DNA from: Galbibacter kalidii
Lineage (GTDB): Bacteria; Bacteroidota; Bacteroidia; Flavobacteriales; Flavobacteriaceae
NCBI RefSeq assembly: GCF_026241135.1
Contig: NZ_JAPFGA010000004.1
Location: forward strand, 238,759 to 302,758
Direction of reading: 5' to 3'
DNA: 64,000 nucleotides
Of the stretch, positions 36,052 to 46,205 are shown in pieces; the first letter of the stretch is position 1, and each line of letters opens with the position of its first letter. The notes below the pieces were generated by a model. The model worked only from the letters and a program-made list of their open reading frames with translations. It ran no database searches and was not told the origin of the DNA. The translations under genes were made by a program, and so were the position numbers.

Positions 36052-39000
36052 ATTTCAATTTAGCTACTTTAATTCCTTCTTCAACTAATTCATCTATTAG
36101 GTCAAAGGGTAATTCAATATCTTGCTGTGTCTTTAAATCAAACAAATAATCATCAATATCAATTTTTATCCTTCCTTCAATATCTGATTTATTAACCCAA
36201 TCAATTACTGGCTTGCCATTTTCAAACACGATAGACTTAATAACTTGGTCAATACCTTCAGCCATCACCGCAGCAATATTTTGTGAGCCTTCTGAACGCT
36301 TTAAGTTTCCTTTAAAAATCTCATTCACTAGGTTATAAATGGCAATACCTGTATCATTCCCAGCAAGATTCTCTGGTACATCATCTTGTCTACCATTATG
36401 AAAGCGATCTTCGTATTCTCTCGCTTTATTTAAATAATCAGCTTCTGAAATACGATGCTGGTGATAGTCTTCAATAGTATCTCTAATAAGTTTTGAAAGC
36501 TTTTTATAATAAACAGGATCTTCATTTATCTTCACATTGATTGCTTTGATTGTCCTGCTAGCAATATGATCTGCTTTGGCTGCCTTGCTGGTTATTTTTT
36601 CAACTTCACGGTCTCTTTCTTCTTTATCGAAAATATTGACCATTTCAGTAATGCGAAGAATTTCACCTTCTGTAGTGATGTGCTTGTCAATAAGTTTCTG
36701 AACTTGTGGCTCGTATTCCTTATATTCTAGATCATCAAAGTATCTACGCTTGACAGAGATTCTTAATCCAAGAAAAAATTTGGCGTCCTGCTTGTATTTA
36801 TTTATTTGCAGCTCAGGAGTTTTGCTAATAAACTCAAAACTCGATAGAGCTAGCTTTAACAAGCGAGAGAAAGCCGAAACTTTTTCATAAAAAATGTGTC
36901 GAATGGCTTCGTCCTGCAATAATTCTTCATAAGCAGGTTCGTCATACTTGTTTTTCACTTCTTTGAAGATATCCCATACTTCTGAGTGAGCCTGAGGTAA
37001 TTTCTTTATTTCTTCACTGATGTTGGTTAATGTACCTTCCAAATCAGCTGCATCATAGTTATCTGCCCCTGAGTAGGTTTCTAATGCCATATCCAGGTTC
37101 TCCAGATTACCATAATAGTCAATAATCAATCCATGTTCCTTGCCCGGAGCTAAACGATTCACTCTAGCGATAGCTTGAAGCAAGGTATGTTCCTTAAGCT
37201 GTCGGGTGAGATATAAAACGTAGTTGTTTGGGGCATCAAATCCCGTAAGCAATTTGTCCACCACTATGATAATTTCAGGATGGTCTTGCTTTTTAAATGA
37301 ATTTATTAGTGATTTTTCATAGTTCTCAGGACTACCATATTTGTCCATCATGGCTTTCCAAAACTTCAATATCAAATCCTCACTTTCTTCAAAAGCATCC
37401 TCATAATTCTCCCGAACATCAGGAGGAGAGATAAGAACTTCACAAGTTACTTTACCAATTTCCTTAATAAATTCTCGGTAGCGGATTGCGGTGGTTTTAT
37501 TAGGAGCTACTAACTGCCCCTTTGCTTTTAAGCTACCAAAAAATATGTCTTGTACGTTTTGTTCATAGTGGTCAGAAATGTCCCAAGCACGAGCATAGAT
37601 AATCTCTTCCGCTTTATTGAGTTGATTGGTTGAGCTGAATTTGCGCTTGAGTGCAGATTTACCATAAGGAGTAAGTGGTTCGGATATCCGATCAAAGTAA
37701 TTATCCAAAGGCTTTTCATTAACCTCAATCAGGTTGTGGCGACCTTCATAGAGCAGTGGAACCACAGCTCCATCTTCTACCGCATCAGTGATGGAGTACA
37801 CATCTATCAAACCACCAAAGCGATTCGCAGTACTTTTCTCTTTCTTCATTAAAGGTGTTCCTGTGAAGGCGATAAAACATCCTTTAGGAAATACCTTTTG
37901 CATTTTGATGTTGAATGTACCATATTGACTTCTATGTCCCTCATCTACCAAAACGAAGATATCGGGCGAGTCAAATCCTTTTTTAGCTTGGTTAACAGCA
38001 GCTTCAAACTTGTGAATTAGGGTAGTGATAACTGTGTCTCCTGTCCTTGAAAGGAGTTCTACCAAATGTTTACCTGTCTGAGCATTTTCAACAGGGATTT
38101 GACACTTCTTAAAAGTCTCTGTTATTTGGTCATCCAAATCAATACGGTCTGTGACCAATATGATTTTGGGATTCTTGATTTGAGGGTGTGTAGCAATCAG
38201 TTGAGCCAACATGGCCATAGTTAGGGACTTACCGCTTCCCTGGGTATGCCAGATCACACCACCTTTTCTTAATCCTTCATTATCCGTTTTAACGACTTTA
38301 TTTAAGGTATTATGTACAGCAAAATATTGCTGATACCTTGTTATTTTTTTGATGCCGTCATCATATAGACTAAAGTTGAAGAATAGGTCTAAAAGTCTTT
38401 CGGGGCGACATAGGCTAAATAGTAACTTGTCTTGTTCGGTGATTGCCTGTTCTTCCTTTTCTAGGTTTTGGAAGTAAGCCCATATATTCTTGTACCGTTC
38501 TTGAAAAAGTGTTGTTCTTTCGTTGATAGGTAACGGCTGATTTTTCAGGTTTTGGAGTTTACCAAGCCATGCGGTTTCCTCTAATTTGGTTTTGAATAGT
38601 TCTTTCCAGAAGCTCCAAAACTCCTTTTGAGTAGCTGTAGTAGCATATTTTGCCTCATGACAAGCCAAACCAATTATTAAATTTGAGTATTGGTATAAAG
38701 AACGAATACCATCTTCTTGCTGATTTCTTAAGTGTTGTTCTATAGCCTTATCAATGGGATCTTTAATCTTTGGACTTTTGCACTCGATAACCACTACCGG
38801 AATTCCATTGATGAACAATACAATATCAGGGCGATAATGCTCACTGCTGCCACTTCTGAGTACACTAAACTCTTCTGATACGTGATAAGTGTTGTTTTCA
38901 GGATGTTTCCAATCTATGTAATGGAATGAGAAGCTTTTTTTGTCTCCTAATACAGATTGCTCAAAGCTCCTGCCTAATGTTATCAGTTCATAAAAGGCTT

Positions 39001-39283
39001 TATTGGCAGCAATAAAACCATCCTGAACAGGTAGGTCACGAATGGCGAGAATTGCGTTGTTTACATTGACATCAGAAAAGGGGAATTCTTTTCCCTTGTA
39101 TTCAATAGCGTTGATAATTTGAAGCTGACTCTTCAAAATTGTCTCCAACAGCACATTGGATGTTCTACCTCCACGAGCTTCCAAAGCTTGTTCAGGAGAA
39201 AGGTATTTCCATCCCATATTCATAAGCAGTTTCAATGCAGGAAGCTGTGAAATATGATCTTCTTTAAATGATGGTACATTCAT
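36044..39283 (-). CDS. hsdR: Type I restriction endonuclease subunit R
   Basis: A 1079-residue motor-nuclease. The N-terminal PD-(D/E)xK nuclease shows RPDIVLF (Asp153) and VVVIECKS (Glu167, Lys169). The SF2 translocase has Walker A TQGSGKS (348-353), DEGH (447-450), the FTGTP motif III and an ARVNR motif VI. A C-terminal helical region for binding the M/S core follows. It cuts DNA after ATP-driven translocation away from unmethylated sites. All catalytic residues are present, so the nuclease looks functional. It starts 2 bases after the membrane-protein stop. Confidence 0.96.
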   Translation of the reverse strand: MNVPSFKEDHISQLPALKLLMNMGWKYLSPEQALEARGGRTSNVLLETILKSQLQIINAIEYKGKEFPFSDVNVNNAILAIRDLPVQDGFIAANKAFYELITLGRSFEQSVLGDKKSFSFHYIDWKHPENNTYHVSEEFSVLRSGSSEHYRPDIVLFINGIPVVVIECKSPKIKDPIDKAIEQHLRNQQEDGIRSLYQYSNLIIGLACHEAKYATTATQKEFWSFWKELFKTKLEETAWLGKLQNLKNQPLPINERTTLFQERYKNIWAYFQNLEKEEQAITEQDKLLFSLCRPERLLDLFFNFSLYDDGIKKITRYQQYFAVHNTLNKVVKTDNEGLRKGGVIWHTQGSGKSLTMAMLAQLIATHPQIKNPKIILVTDRIDLDDQITETFKKCQIPVENAQTGKHLVELLSRTGDTVITTLIHKFEAAVNQAKKGFDSPDIFVLVDEGHRSQYGTFNIKMQKVFPKGCFIAFTGTPLMKKEKSTANRFGGLIDVYSITDAVEDGAVVPLLYEGRHNLIEVNEKPLDNYFDRISEPLTPYGKSALKRKFSSTNQLNKAEEIIYARAWDISDHYEQNVQDIFFGSLKAKGQLVAPNKTTAIRYREFIKEIGKVTCEVLISPPDVRENYEDAFEESEDLILKFWKAMMDKYGSPENYEKSLINSFKKQDHPEIIIVVDKLLTGFDAPNNYVLYLTRQLKEHTLLQAIARVNRLAPGKEHGLIIDYYGNLENLDMALETYSGADNYDAADLEGTLTNISEEIKKLPQAHSEVWDIFKEVKNKYDEPAYEELLQDEAIRHIFYEKVSAFSRLLKLALSSFEFISKTPELQINKYKQDAKFFLGLRISVKRRYFDDLEYKEYEPQVQKLIDKHITTEGEILRITEMVNIFDKEERDREVEKITSKAAKADHIASRTIKAINVKINEDPVYYKKLSKLIRDTIEDYHQHRISEADYLNKAREYEDRFHNGRQDDVPENLAGNDTGIAIYNLVNEIFKGNLKRSEGSQNIAAVMAEGIDQVIKSIVFENGKPVIDWVNKSDIEGRIKIDIDDYLFDLKTQQDIELPFDLIDELVEEGIKVAKLKYV

Positions 39284-39285
39284 AA

Positions 39286-40146
39286 TTACTGTGTATTTCG
39301 ATATCCAAAAAATCTAAATATCAATTCCTTAAATTTCATTCTCCATTTTGGAATGATATTACCAAACAACCCTACACCACCGATTCCAATTAAAATTCCA
39401 ACCTCGTTAATCTTTGACTTCAAATCTTCTGGAAGTGAATGTAGAATACGATAAGCCCCTATTAAAATCAGAAGTAATAAAATGTTGTAGGTTAGGTAAG
39501 TAATAACATTTATTCTTTTCTTAAATCTAGTTTCGAATTCCAATAACTTCGATATTCGGTCTGTATCTCTAGGCAGTTTAAATTGAATAATTAAATCAAA
39601 AGCTCTGTAATGAATAATACGAATGAAATCACTTTTAAAAGATTGTGTGATGTCACTCATTGAATTGTAAGCTTCCACTAATAACTCATTAGTAATTTTA
39701 GATTTATCCAATAAAAACAAAAACGTTAAGATTAAAGAATGGATGTTGGCCTTGCTTTGATAATTTTCAGTTAAAAGATTTTCAAAAGTGGTTGTGGTAG
39801 CATTTTTAGCTCGCTTGGTTATTACACCTAATAGCCAGTCTTTTTCTAATTCAAATTTTAAAACTCCAATAACTAAAGTGAATATCAAAAAATCATCATG
39901 AATAAAAGGAGCTACAGAGTTCTCTGAAACTTTACGTTTTGATATTTTGGCATATTGAGAATTGAATTCTTCTCTTGAATTCTTTTTAATGGCTTGAATA
40001 GAAGAATAATAAATTGAATCAGTTTCTGAAAAGTTACCTTGTGGTAATTGTAAAATCTCATCAGAAACTAATGCATATAGAGCGCTTTGCTTAGGTTGAT
40101 TGGCCAAACTGCTCAGATAACTATGTTTTTCTTCTATAAAAACCAT
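39286..40146 (-). CDS. Two-TM membrane protein, probable partner/effector of the Argonaute
   Basis: A 286-residue protein I do not recognise as a named family. Residues 1-205 are soluble and helical with several hydrophobic helices (FIHDDFLIFTLVIGVLKFEL; HSLILTFLFLLDKSK). Two C-terminal membrane segments follow: about 212-234 (ITYLTYNILLLLILIGAYRIL) and 247-266 (NEVGILIGIGGVGLFGNIIP), with a basic last tail. The ATG overlaps the Argonaute stop by 13 bases, a strong sign of coupled synthesis. Inactive prokaryotic Argonautes are known to act with membrane effectors that depolarise the cell; by position and topology this is a candidate for that role. That function is inference. Confidence 0.72.
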   Translation of the reverse strand: MVFIEEKHSYLSSLANQPKQSALYALVSDEILQLPQGNFSETDSIYYSSIQAIKKNSREEFNSQYAKISKRKVSENSVAPFIHDDFLIFTLVIGVLKFELEKDWLLGVITKRAKNATTTTFENLLTENYQSKANIHSLILTFLFLLDKSKITNELLVEAYNSMSDITQSFKSDFIRIIHYRAFDLIIQFKLPRDTDRISKLLEFETRFKKRINVITYLTYNILLLLILIGAYRILHSLPEDLKSKINEVGILIGIGGVGLFGNIIPKWRMKFKELIFRFFGYRNTQ

Positions 40147-42425
40147 TTTTTATGCTTTAATGTATAGTTCAATTTATCTGCATCCCATTCTGGTATATTT
40201 CTCATTTTCCCAAGTAATCTTGAAATAAGGTTAGAATACAACATGGTGGCAGGTTCTTCTCTCGGTAAAAAGCCCCTCCATGATAAATATGTGAATGAAT
40301 AAATCTGTTGAGTGATGTAATTCAAATCATAAAACATCAAGTCTTTTAATTCCGGATTATCATAATTCCCCTGAGGCTTTCTTATTTTTATTTGAATAGG
40401 TGTACTCATACCATGCTTAGCCGTTTTTAATTCTCTTGCTCCTAGCATCTGTACTAAACATGTTTCATCGTCTATAAAGACATTACTTCCTCGCTGTGGA
40501 ATATATTTCCCTATTATTTGATTCGAACCATATTTTGATTCTCCCTGTTGACCAGTATCAAATAGAATACTTGGATGGCTTTTGCTTATGGTTACGAAAG
40601 CAAACTTGATATTAAACTGGCTTATTTCTTTAACCAACTGACTAATAACTTCAAACTCCACATTTTTGATGGGTTTAAATATGTGAAAGATCAATCTTAC
40701 AGTATCTCCTTCTTGCCATGCGTATTCATCTGAAAGACGGCTAATAGAACTTTTTAGACTTTTGAGCAATTCTTCAAAATAACTTTCGTACGGAACTTCC
40801 TTTACCTTATCTCCCAAAAGATATTGCCCATCACTTGACATGAAGGTGGTTATCCCTACAACACGACTACTTTCAGCACCCTTGTAAATAGTACTTCTTA
40901 ACCAACTATGACCTATTCCAATTACGATTTCTCTATCAACCGACCTTTGAGCGGGCAATACCCACGGTGTTCCTCCAAGCTTTGCATAGATTTGAAGAGC
41001 TAATGGGTTTAATATATATTCTGTATATTTAGATATGGTAGATGACCTTACAAATTGTACCGGTATTTCTAAAGAAAGTAGCTTCGCTTTAATCTTATAA
41101 TATGGATTATCCCTATCTGAAAGAGCTCTAAATCTATCAGGTATCTCGATTATAGCAAGATGTGGCTTTTCATCATCATAATTACTTATTATACCAAAAT
41201 AATCCTTTAGGTCGTAATCAGAAATTTCCTGTATATCATAATTTATCTCCTGAAGTTCATATTTTTTAAGTAATCCTTTTTGGAAGTATCGGGAGTTTGC
41301 TATACCATCCTTTAAATGGGATAAGAATCTTGTAAAATCACCTCGTTTGGCTCTATGGCAAATACTAATTATTCTTGGATTTTTTATATCAAAACTAATG
41401 CTGTCATAAGGGCCATAGTTAGACAATCCCATATCAGCATTTATATTGTTCATTTTTGTACCAGCATGATCATAAATAAATGTTGGTGTTTGCAAATACA
41501 TGCTATTTTGCACTTGTAATGGTGATGCATCCACTTTAAAACAAAATCCATCTCTGTTTTGAAATAAAATTGGATTAACACCATCCGAAAAAAGATGCTT
41601 TGCTATTTTATTTATTTCATTAAACTGATTTACTGGATTTTGTTTCTTAATACGTTCTTGTTTTACAGCTTCTAATATTTGATCACATTTTTGCTCATTA
41701 ATAGCAAAGTTCAAATAGGATTGAATATTCCTCTTCGTTTTACGAATGAAGAGTTCATTTAGTGGATAGCTTTCTTCACCTTCATTTGTGGTAACTATAG
41801 CCATATTGCCACTAATAGATTTTATAACCCCTACAAAATCTTCGTTAGGAGCAAGTATATTATCTAACCCCGGGAGAGTTTCGGTATGCAATACTTCAAA
41901 ATCAACTAAATCAAAACCTTCCTGATATAGCTCCAAACATGAGATATTAAATACCCAGTTTCTGCGAATATTAACTAAAAATGCAAATCCTTTAGAGTCA
42001 TTGATATTTGTTTCTCGGAGTTGTACTTCAATGAGTTTTTTGAACGCTATTTTATGTTTTAATCTTTCTGGTAGAAAATTTAAAATTAAATCATCCCTTT
42101 CTTGGCGTGAGTAAAAACGAAAAGGATAAAAATCAACAGGTATAAACCCCTGAAAGCGGTCTTTAAAGGTTCTAAAAAAGATATGCTTAACCAATGATGC
42201 GGTAACTTTTGAATCATCAAATACCGAACGCTTTTCTACCTTTCCGGTAAGTTGGTTTTCTTCATCTTCCTTATTAGATATTACAATTAAGTTACCATCT
42301 CTAAAAAAAGAATATGAAGTATTATACACCTGCCTCAACTCTTGTAAACGTTCATCAGAATAAGGCTCTGTGATTACTTGGTAATCTGAAAAATCAAATT
42401 GTATGGGAAAGTAATTTAACTGCAT
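40134..42425 (-). CDS. Prokaryotic Argonaute/PIWI-domain protein, long, catalytically inactive
   Basis: A 763-residue protein. The C-terminal half is a MID-PIWI module: YYKIKAKLL...SLEIPVQFV (443-459), then LNPLALQIYAKLGGTPWVLP (472-491) with Gln457 and Lys482 in the positions that bind the guide 5' phosphate. PIWI strand 1 reads EIVIGIGHS (499-507): the first catalytic Asp of the DEDX tetrad is replaced by Gly505. The third site reads LIFHIFKPIKNVE (578-590), with no Asp. So target slicing is not expected. The N-terminal 430 residues would hold N/L1/PAZ-like parts; they are not obviously APAZ. It lies 5 bases after the ATPase gene and overlaps the membrane-protein start. Confidence 0.85.
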   Translation of the reverse strand: MQLNYFPIQFDFSDYQVITEPYSDERLQELRQVYNTSYSFFRDGNLIVISNKEDEENQLTGKVEKRSVFDDSKVTASLVKHIFFRTFKDRFQGFIPVDFYPFRFYSRQERDDLILNFLPERLKHKIAFKKLIEVQLRETNINDSKGFAFLVNIRRNWVFNISCLELYQEGFDLVDFEVLHTETLPGLDNILAPNEDFVGVIKSISGNMAIVTTNEGEESYPLNELFIRKTKRNIQSYLNFAINEQKCDQILEAVKQERIKKQNPVNQFNEINKIAKHLFSDGVNPILFQNRDGFCFKVDASPLQVQNSMYLQTPTFIYDHAGTKMNNINADMGLSNYGPYDSISFDIKNPRIISICHRAKRGDFTRFLSHLKDGIANSRYFQKGLLKKYELQEINYDIQEISDYDLKDYFGIISNYDDEKPHLAIIEIPDRFRALSDRDNPYYKIKAKLLSLEIPVQFVRSSTISKYTEYILNPLALQIYAKLGGTPWVLPAQRSVDREIVIGIGHSWLRSTIYKGAESSRVVGITTFMSSDGQYLLGDKVKEVPYESYFEELLKSLKSSISRLSDEYAWQEGDTVRLIFHIFKPIKNVEFEVISQLVKEISQFNIKFAFVTISKSHPSILFDTGQQGESKYGSNQIIGKYIPQRGSNVFIDDETCLVQMLGARELKTAKHGMSTPIQIKIRKPQGNYDNPELKDLMFYDLNYITQQIYSFTYLSWRGFLPREEPATMLYSNLISRLLGKMRNIPEWDADKLNYTLKHKKWFL

Positions 42426-42430
42426 ATATC

Positions 42431-44989
42431 TTAAATGTTTTTATACTCTTCCTTTAGTTGATTCAATTTGTTTATTTCTTCTTCTAGAAGGTCAGAGTTA
42501 ATTTCTTGATTACTATAACTATCAGAAGGAAGGTGCCCTTCTTTCAAATCACACACATTGCCGTAGTGCTGCACGAACTTCTCAGAAAAGTTATCATCTA
42601 ATTTGATTTCCTTGATTTTAGACAGCTTTATATGCTTATCAAATGGACTTATAATACTTCTAAGCATATTGTTTTTAACAAAATATTCGTAGCAGGTTGC
42701 TAAGGAAGCGAAGCCATGAGCTAAAATCAAAGCACGTTCCTCTGGCAAAGCTGTTCGACTACGCCTTAAATGACTATACGGTATTTCTGTATTCTTATAT
42801 TTTGACTCAATTCTTGGTGAATTATCTAAATACACCTTACCAACACTTTCTATCATGTGGTTTTTAAAACTCAAATCCAATTGCTCAACAGCATTACTTA
42901 CATGATGGAAGAAGGGCTTATCATGTGTAAAAACGATTACTTGCTTAGTTGTACATTCTTTGGCAATACACTTCGCTATAATCTCTTTTCTATCATCATC
43001 CAAAGAGTTTACTGGATCATCAAAAATTAAGCCCTGATTAATTTCTGACATTTTCATTTCAGCCAAAAAGTCTGCAATGGCAATAACCTTTTGCTCGCCC
43101 TCACTTAAAATTGCAGAAGGTGAATTTCCTTTTAATTCTAGTTGTCTGAACGATGTACCTCCTGAACCAGTATGATTGATGGTGATGCCAAAATTTCCAT
43201 TCAGCTCTTCACAGATTTCATTAAAAGCCAACACATACTCATCATTGAAGTATTTATTGGAAAGCAGCTTCTCGGTATCGGTAACTTTTCGTTTCTTATA
43301 TTTGACTTTATTTACCTTGTCAACCCATTTTAGGTTTGCTACTAGGTCTTGTACTTTAGATAAATGCTGATTGTACTTCTGTTTGTGGAGTAGGAAGGTC
43401 TTTTCCTTTTTCAATTTCGATAGCTTTGTAACCAGCTCATCACTTTTAAGCTGCGTAACAGAATTTGCAATATCAGTCTCTAAAGTCGTCAGTTGATCTG
43501 TTTTGACTTCAATGGAAGTGGTTTGAAATGTTTCTCGTTTATCGAGAGCGGAAGTAATGTTCTCACACAATGTATTTAACTTATCCAACTGAGTTGTAAT
43601 GTTGGTATAAGTGGATACATGATTTGTTTTTATCCACGCTCCCAATACACTATCTTCTTTTAAAAGGTCAAAATTCAACCCTTTGAGAACATTGATTTTA
43701 GAAGTTAGTGTTTGAATATGAGTATTCAGATTTTGTTCGGCTTCACTTTTTATAAACGTCCAGTACTTTAATATCAAATCTTTTGCATTCTCACCTAATG
43801 GTTGATGACACAGCAGACAAGATTCATCATTTGCAGGGTAGTTAGGATTTTGTTTCTTGGCAAAAGCATCCGCAGAAGAAATAAACGACTTCCATTCAGT
43901 AGAGCCAATATCTTTTAATTTATCCGTACTAAAATTACTTACACCTTCACTTTTCGCTTGTATTTCAAAAGCTTTAAGGTCAGTGATTAACTTATTATAC
44001 TCGTTTAGTTTTTCAGTTGTAAAATGAGTGTTTAAGGTTGTTAATTCATTTATTTTAGGAGGAATGAGTGCCTTTACCTTTTCAAGAGCTTCAATTTCCT
44101 TTTTACTCGAATTAACCTTTACGCTCAACTCATCATATTCTTTTTCAACCTGTTCTTGCTTTTGCTTGTCTTCGTCTGAAAAAGGAGTGTATTGAGCAAT
44201 TTGCTCCTCTGTTGTATTTTTAGAAACAGTTTGTACAAAGGCTTTAATAGCTGATTCACCTTCAAATAATGCTTCTAGGTTGTTTTCGGTATCTTTTTGT
44301 TCAATATGTGATTTGAGTTTAGCCTCTAGTTTATTTATTGCAACATTGTATTTTCCGAAGAAGTTTAAACCGGATGGTCTGAAATTAAATCGATTTTTTT
44401 CTTTGAGATACTTTTGAGCACTATCGCCATCAAATACAGCAAATTGTTCAAATACGCTGTTAATTTCATCTGTTGGGTAAGACAAAGGCAATGCAATATT
44501 ATCTTTCTTAAACGTAAAGCTCGCTTTTACGTCTTTTGGATTTTCTTCATTTATATTGGGCTTTATGGTTTCCCTAGAGCGAGAATGAAAAACTTGTTTC
44601 AGAAGTCTTACATAACCCGATTTACCTGCTCCATTTGCACCAAAAATCAAAGTAAATTTATCATCAAACAGAACTTGCTGCCCTTCACACAATGCGTTTA
44701 CACCTTCAATGTTCTCCAGTTTTTCAAAAACAACCTGTGTACCATAAGAGCCTTCTGTAAAATCAGGATTCTCAAAAGTAATATCATCATGCCCTTGACT
44801 TTCTTTTATACCTAACTCTTCCAAAAGCAATTCGTAGGCTTCATCAATTACTCCGTCATCAATATCCTCATTTTCAAAAATTTTAGCAGCTAAAAACCTT
44901 CCCCAATAGGGTAGCCCATTAGCAAAATGTTTGATTTCAGAAACCAATGTTTCTGATTGTTCAGTAGCTATTTCGTTTACTTCACTCAT
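42431..44989 (-). CDS. SMC/RloC-like ABC ATPase with zinc hook
   Basis: An 852-residue Rad50/RloC-type ATPase. Walker A is GANGAGKS (117-124). Two long coiled-coil stretches (about 215-350 and 410-560) flank a CLLC zinc hook (Cys391, Cys394). Signature LSEGEQK (629-635), Walker B GLIFDDPVNSLDD (653-665) and H-loop FTHD (687-690) complete the head. A C-terminal domain of 150 residues follows (SHLRRSRTALPEERALILAH...). RloC and PrrC, anticodon nucleases, are known from type I R-M loci. I cannot see a convincing R-E-H nuclease triad here, so the effector activity is open. The start is taken at ATG 44989, one base after the hsdS stop. Confidence 0.85.
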   Translation of the reverse strand: MSEVNEIATEQSETLVSEIKHFANGLPYWGRFLAAKIFENEDIDDGVIDEAYELLLEELGIKESQGHDDITFENPDFTEGSYGTQVVFEKLENIEGVNALCEGQQVLFDDKFTLIFGANGAGKSGYVRLLKQVFHSRSRETIKPNINEENPKDVKASFTFKKDNIALPLSYPTDEINSVFEQFAVFDGDSAQKYLKEKNRFNFRPSGLNFFGKYNVAINKLEAKLKSHIEQKDTENNLEALFEGESAIKAFVQTVSKNTTEEQIAQYTPFSDEDKQKQEQVEKEYDELSVKVNSSKKEIEALEKVKALIPPKINELTTLNTHFTTEKLNEYNKLITDLKAFEIQAKSEGVSNFSTDKLKDIGSTEWKSFISSADAFAKKQNPNYPANDESCLLCHQPLGENAKDLILKYWTFIKSEAEQNLNTHIQTLTSKINVLKGLNFDLLKEDSVLGAWIKTNHVSTYTNITTQLDKLNTLCENITSALDKRETFQTTSIEVKTDQLTTLETDIANSVTQLKSDELVTKLSKLKKEKTFLLHKQKYNQHLSKVQDLVANLKWVDKVNKVKYKKRKVTDTEKLLSNKYFNDEYVLAFNEICEELNGNFGITINHTGSGGTSFRQLELKGNSPSAILSEGEQKVIAIADFLAEMKMSEINQGLIFDDPVNSLDDDRKEIIAKCIAKECTTKQVIVFTHDKPFFHHVSNAVEQLDLSFKNHMIESVGKVYLDNSPRIESKYKNTEIPYSHLRRSRTALPEERALILAHGFASLATCYEYFVKNNMLRSIISPFDKHIKLSKIKEIKLDDNFSEKFVQHYGNVCDLKEGHLPSDSYSNQEINSDLLEEEINKLNQLKEEYKNI

Positions 44990-44990
44990 A

Positions 44991-46205
44991 TCAATCAATT
45001 TTAACCCTCACTTCACCAGTCAATAGCTTTTGCATTAAGCCCTTCTTTTGCTCTTTCAGGGTATATATTTGTTGTTGTAATAGCTCTATTTCTTTATCCG
45101 CCTCGGAAAGCACCGATACAATCTTTTTTTGTTCTTCTAGAGAGGGTACAGGGATTTTTAGCTTGGCAAACTCTCCCTGACCCAAGGTTTTGTTTCGTCC
45201 TGCTCCTCCAGGAGAGGCTAAACCTAAAAGGTGTTTCCCTCTGGCTGTTTTGAAGTAGTATAAAAGGTAGTCCAAATCAAGAACGCCTTTTTTAGGCTTG
45301 TACATTGGGAAACGATGAGAGGCTATCATACCAGCTTCTGCTTTTGTGGTTTTAGCAATGGCATGTTCCCATGCAAATACAATATTGACCACAAAACAAT
45401 CTGGTTGAATCCAGAAAACAGACTTATTGCCAAGACTTGCTCCAGTGACTTTTTCTTTATGAAAAATTCCCTTGCAATGAGAACGTATGCCAATTTCCCG
45501 ATACAATTTTTCATGTTCAGGCTTAAATGGTTTTCTAACACGCTGAACAATATCCGATATATGCTTTAGTCCCCAATCTTCAGGTAATTCACCCGCGGGT
45601 GTTTTAACAGATGACTTGTCTTTTGCAAATTCACTAAACCTTACTTTACCAGATAATAACTGCTGCTTTAGCCCTTTCTTTCTTCTTTCACATTCGCTTA
45701 GTAGTCGTTCTGTATCTACAATGGCCTTATTCCATAATGACAGAATAGCTGCAAGTTTCGATTGAAATTCAAGAGGCGGGAAGTTAAGCTTTAATAATGC
45801 TAAGTCCTTTTTTTGAATATTGGGAAGACCTGAACCAACCCTAAGTCGCATAATTTTCTTTTCATTGAATTTGAGTTGATGAAACAAGAATTGTTTGTCA
45901 ACTTGATGATCCTTTAAATCTACCACATAACAATGACCTCCAGCCCAAAACTTCTGTGTTATAAAATTGACGTATCCACATGAATTTCCTCCTTCACTAA
46001 TAATAATGGTATTCTCATCAGTATTCCATTCATTAGTATATCCTGAAGGAGTAATTCCTCCACTGTATGAAGGGTATATTCCAGATTCATCAAGAAGCTT
46101 CTTGTTTAATTGTTCTCCTTTACTCAAATTGCAGACTTCAAACAGAGGTCTTTCAACCCAATGAAAAGTGCTTGAATCAGTTTCTATGTTTAAATTTTTA
46201 CTCAT
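44991..46205 (-). CDS. hsdS: Type I restriction specificity subunit S (full size)
   Basis: A 404-residue subunit with two target-recognition domains, each followed by a conserved coiled spacer. The first ends IVDTERLLSECERRKKGLKQQLLSGKVRF; the second ends EQKKIVSVLSEADKEIELLQQQIYTLKEQKKGLMQKLLTGEVRV. The split recognition sequence cannot be read from the protein. Its ATG follows the hsdM stop directly (TAAATG). Confidence 0.93.
   Translation of the reverse strand: MSKNLNIETDSSTFHWVERPLFEVCNLSKGEQLNKKLLDESGIYPSYSGGITPSGYTNEWNTDENTIIISEGGNSCGYVNFITQKFWAGGHCYVVDLKDHQVDKQFLFHQLKFNEKKIMRLRVGSGLPNIQKKDLALLKLNFPPLEFQSKLAAILSLWNKAIVDTERLLSECERRKKGLKQQLLSGKVRFSEFAKDKSSVKTPAGELPEDWGLKHISDIVQRVRKPFKPEHEKLYREIGIRSHCKGIFHKEKVTGASLGNKSVFWIQPDCFVVNIVFAWEHAIAKTTKAEAGMIASHRFPMYKPKKGVLDLDYLLYYFKTARGKHLLGLASPGGAGRNKTLGQGEFAKLKIPVPSLEEQKKIVSVLSEADKEIELLQQQIYTLKEQKKGLMQKLLTGEVRVKID

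Noticed and set aside
42431..43000. Assignment of the C-terminus of the zinc-hook ATPase as a definite anticodon nuclease
   Set aside because: I could not find the Arg-x3-Glu...His spacing expected of PrrC/RloC, so only the ATPase family is claimed.
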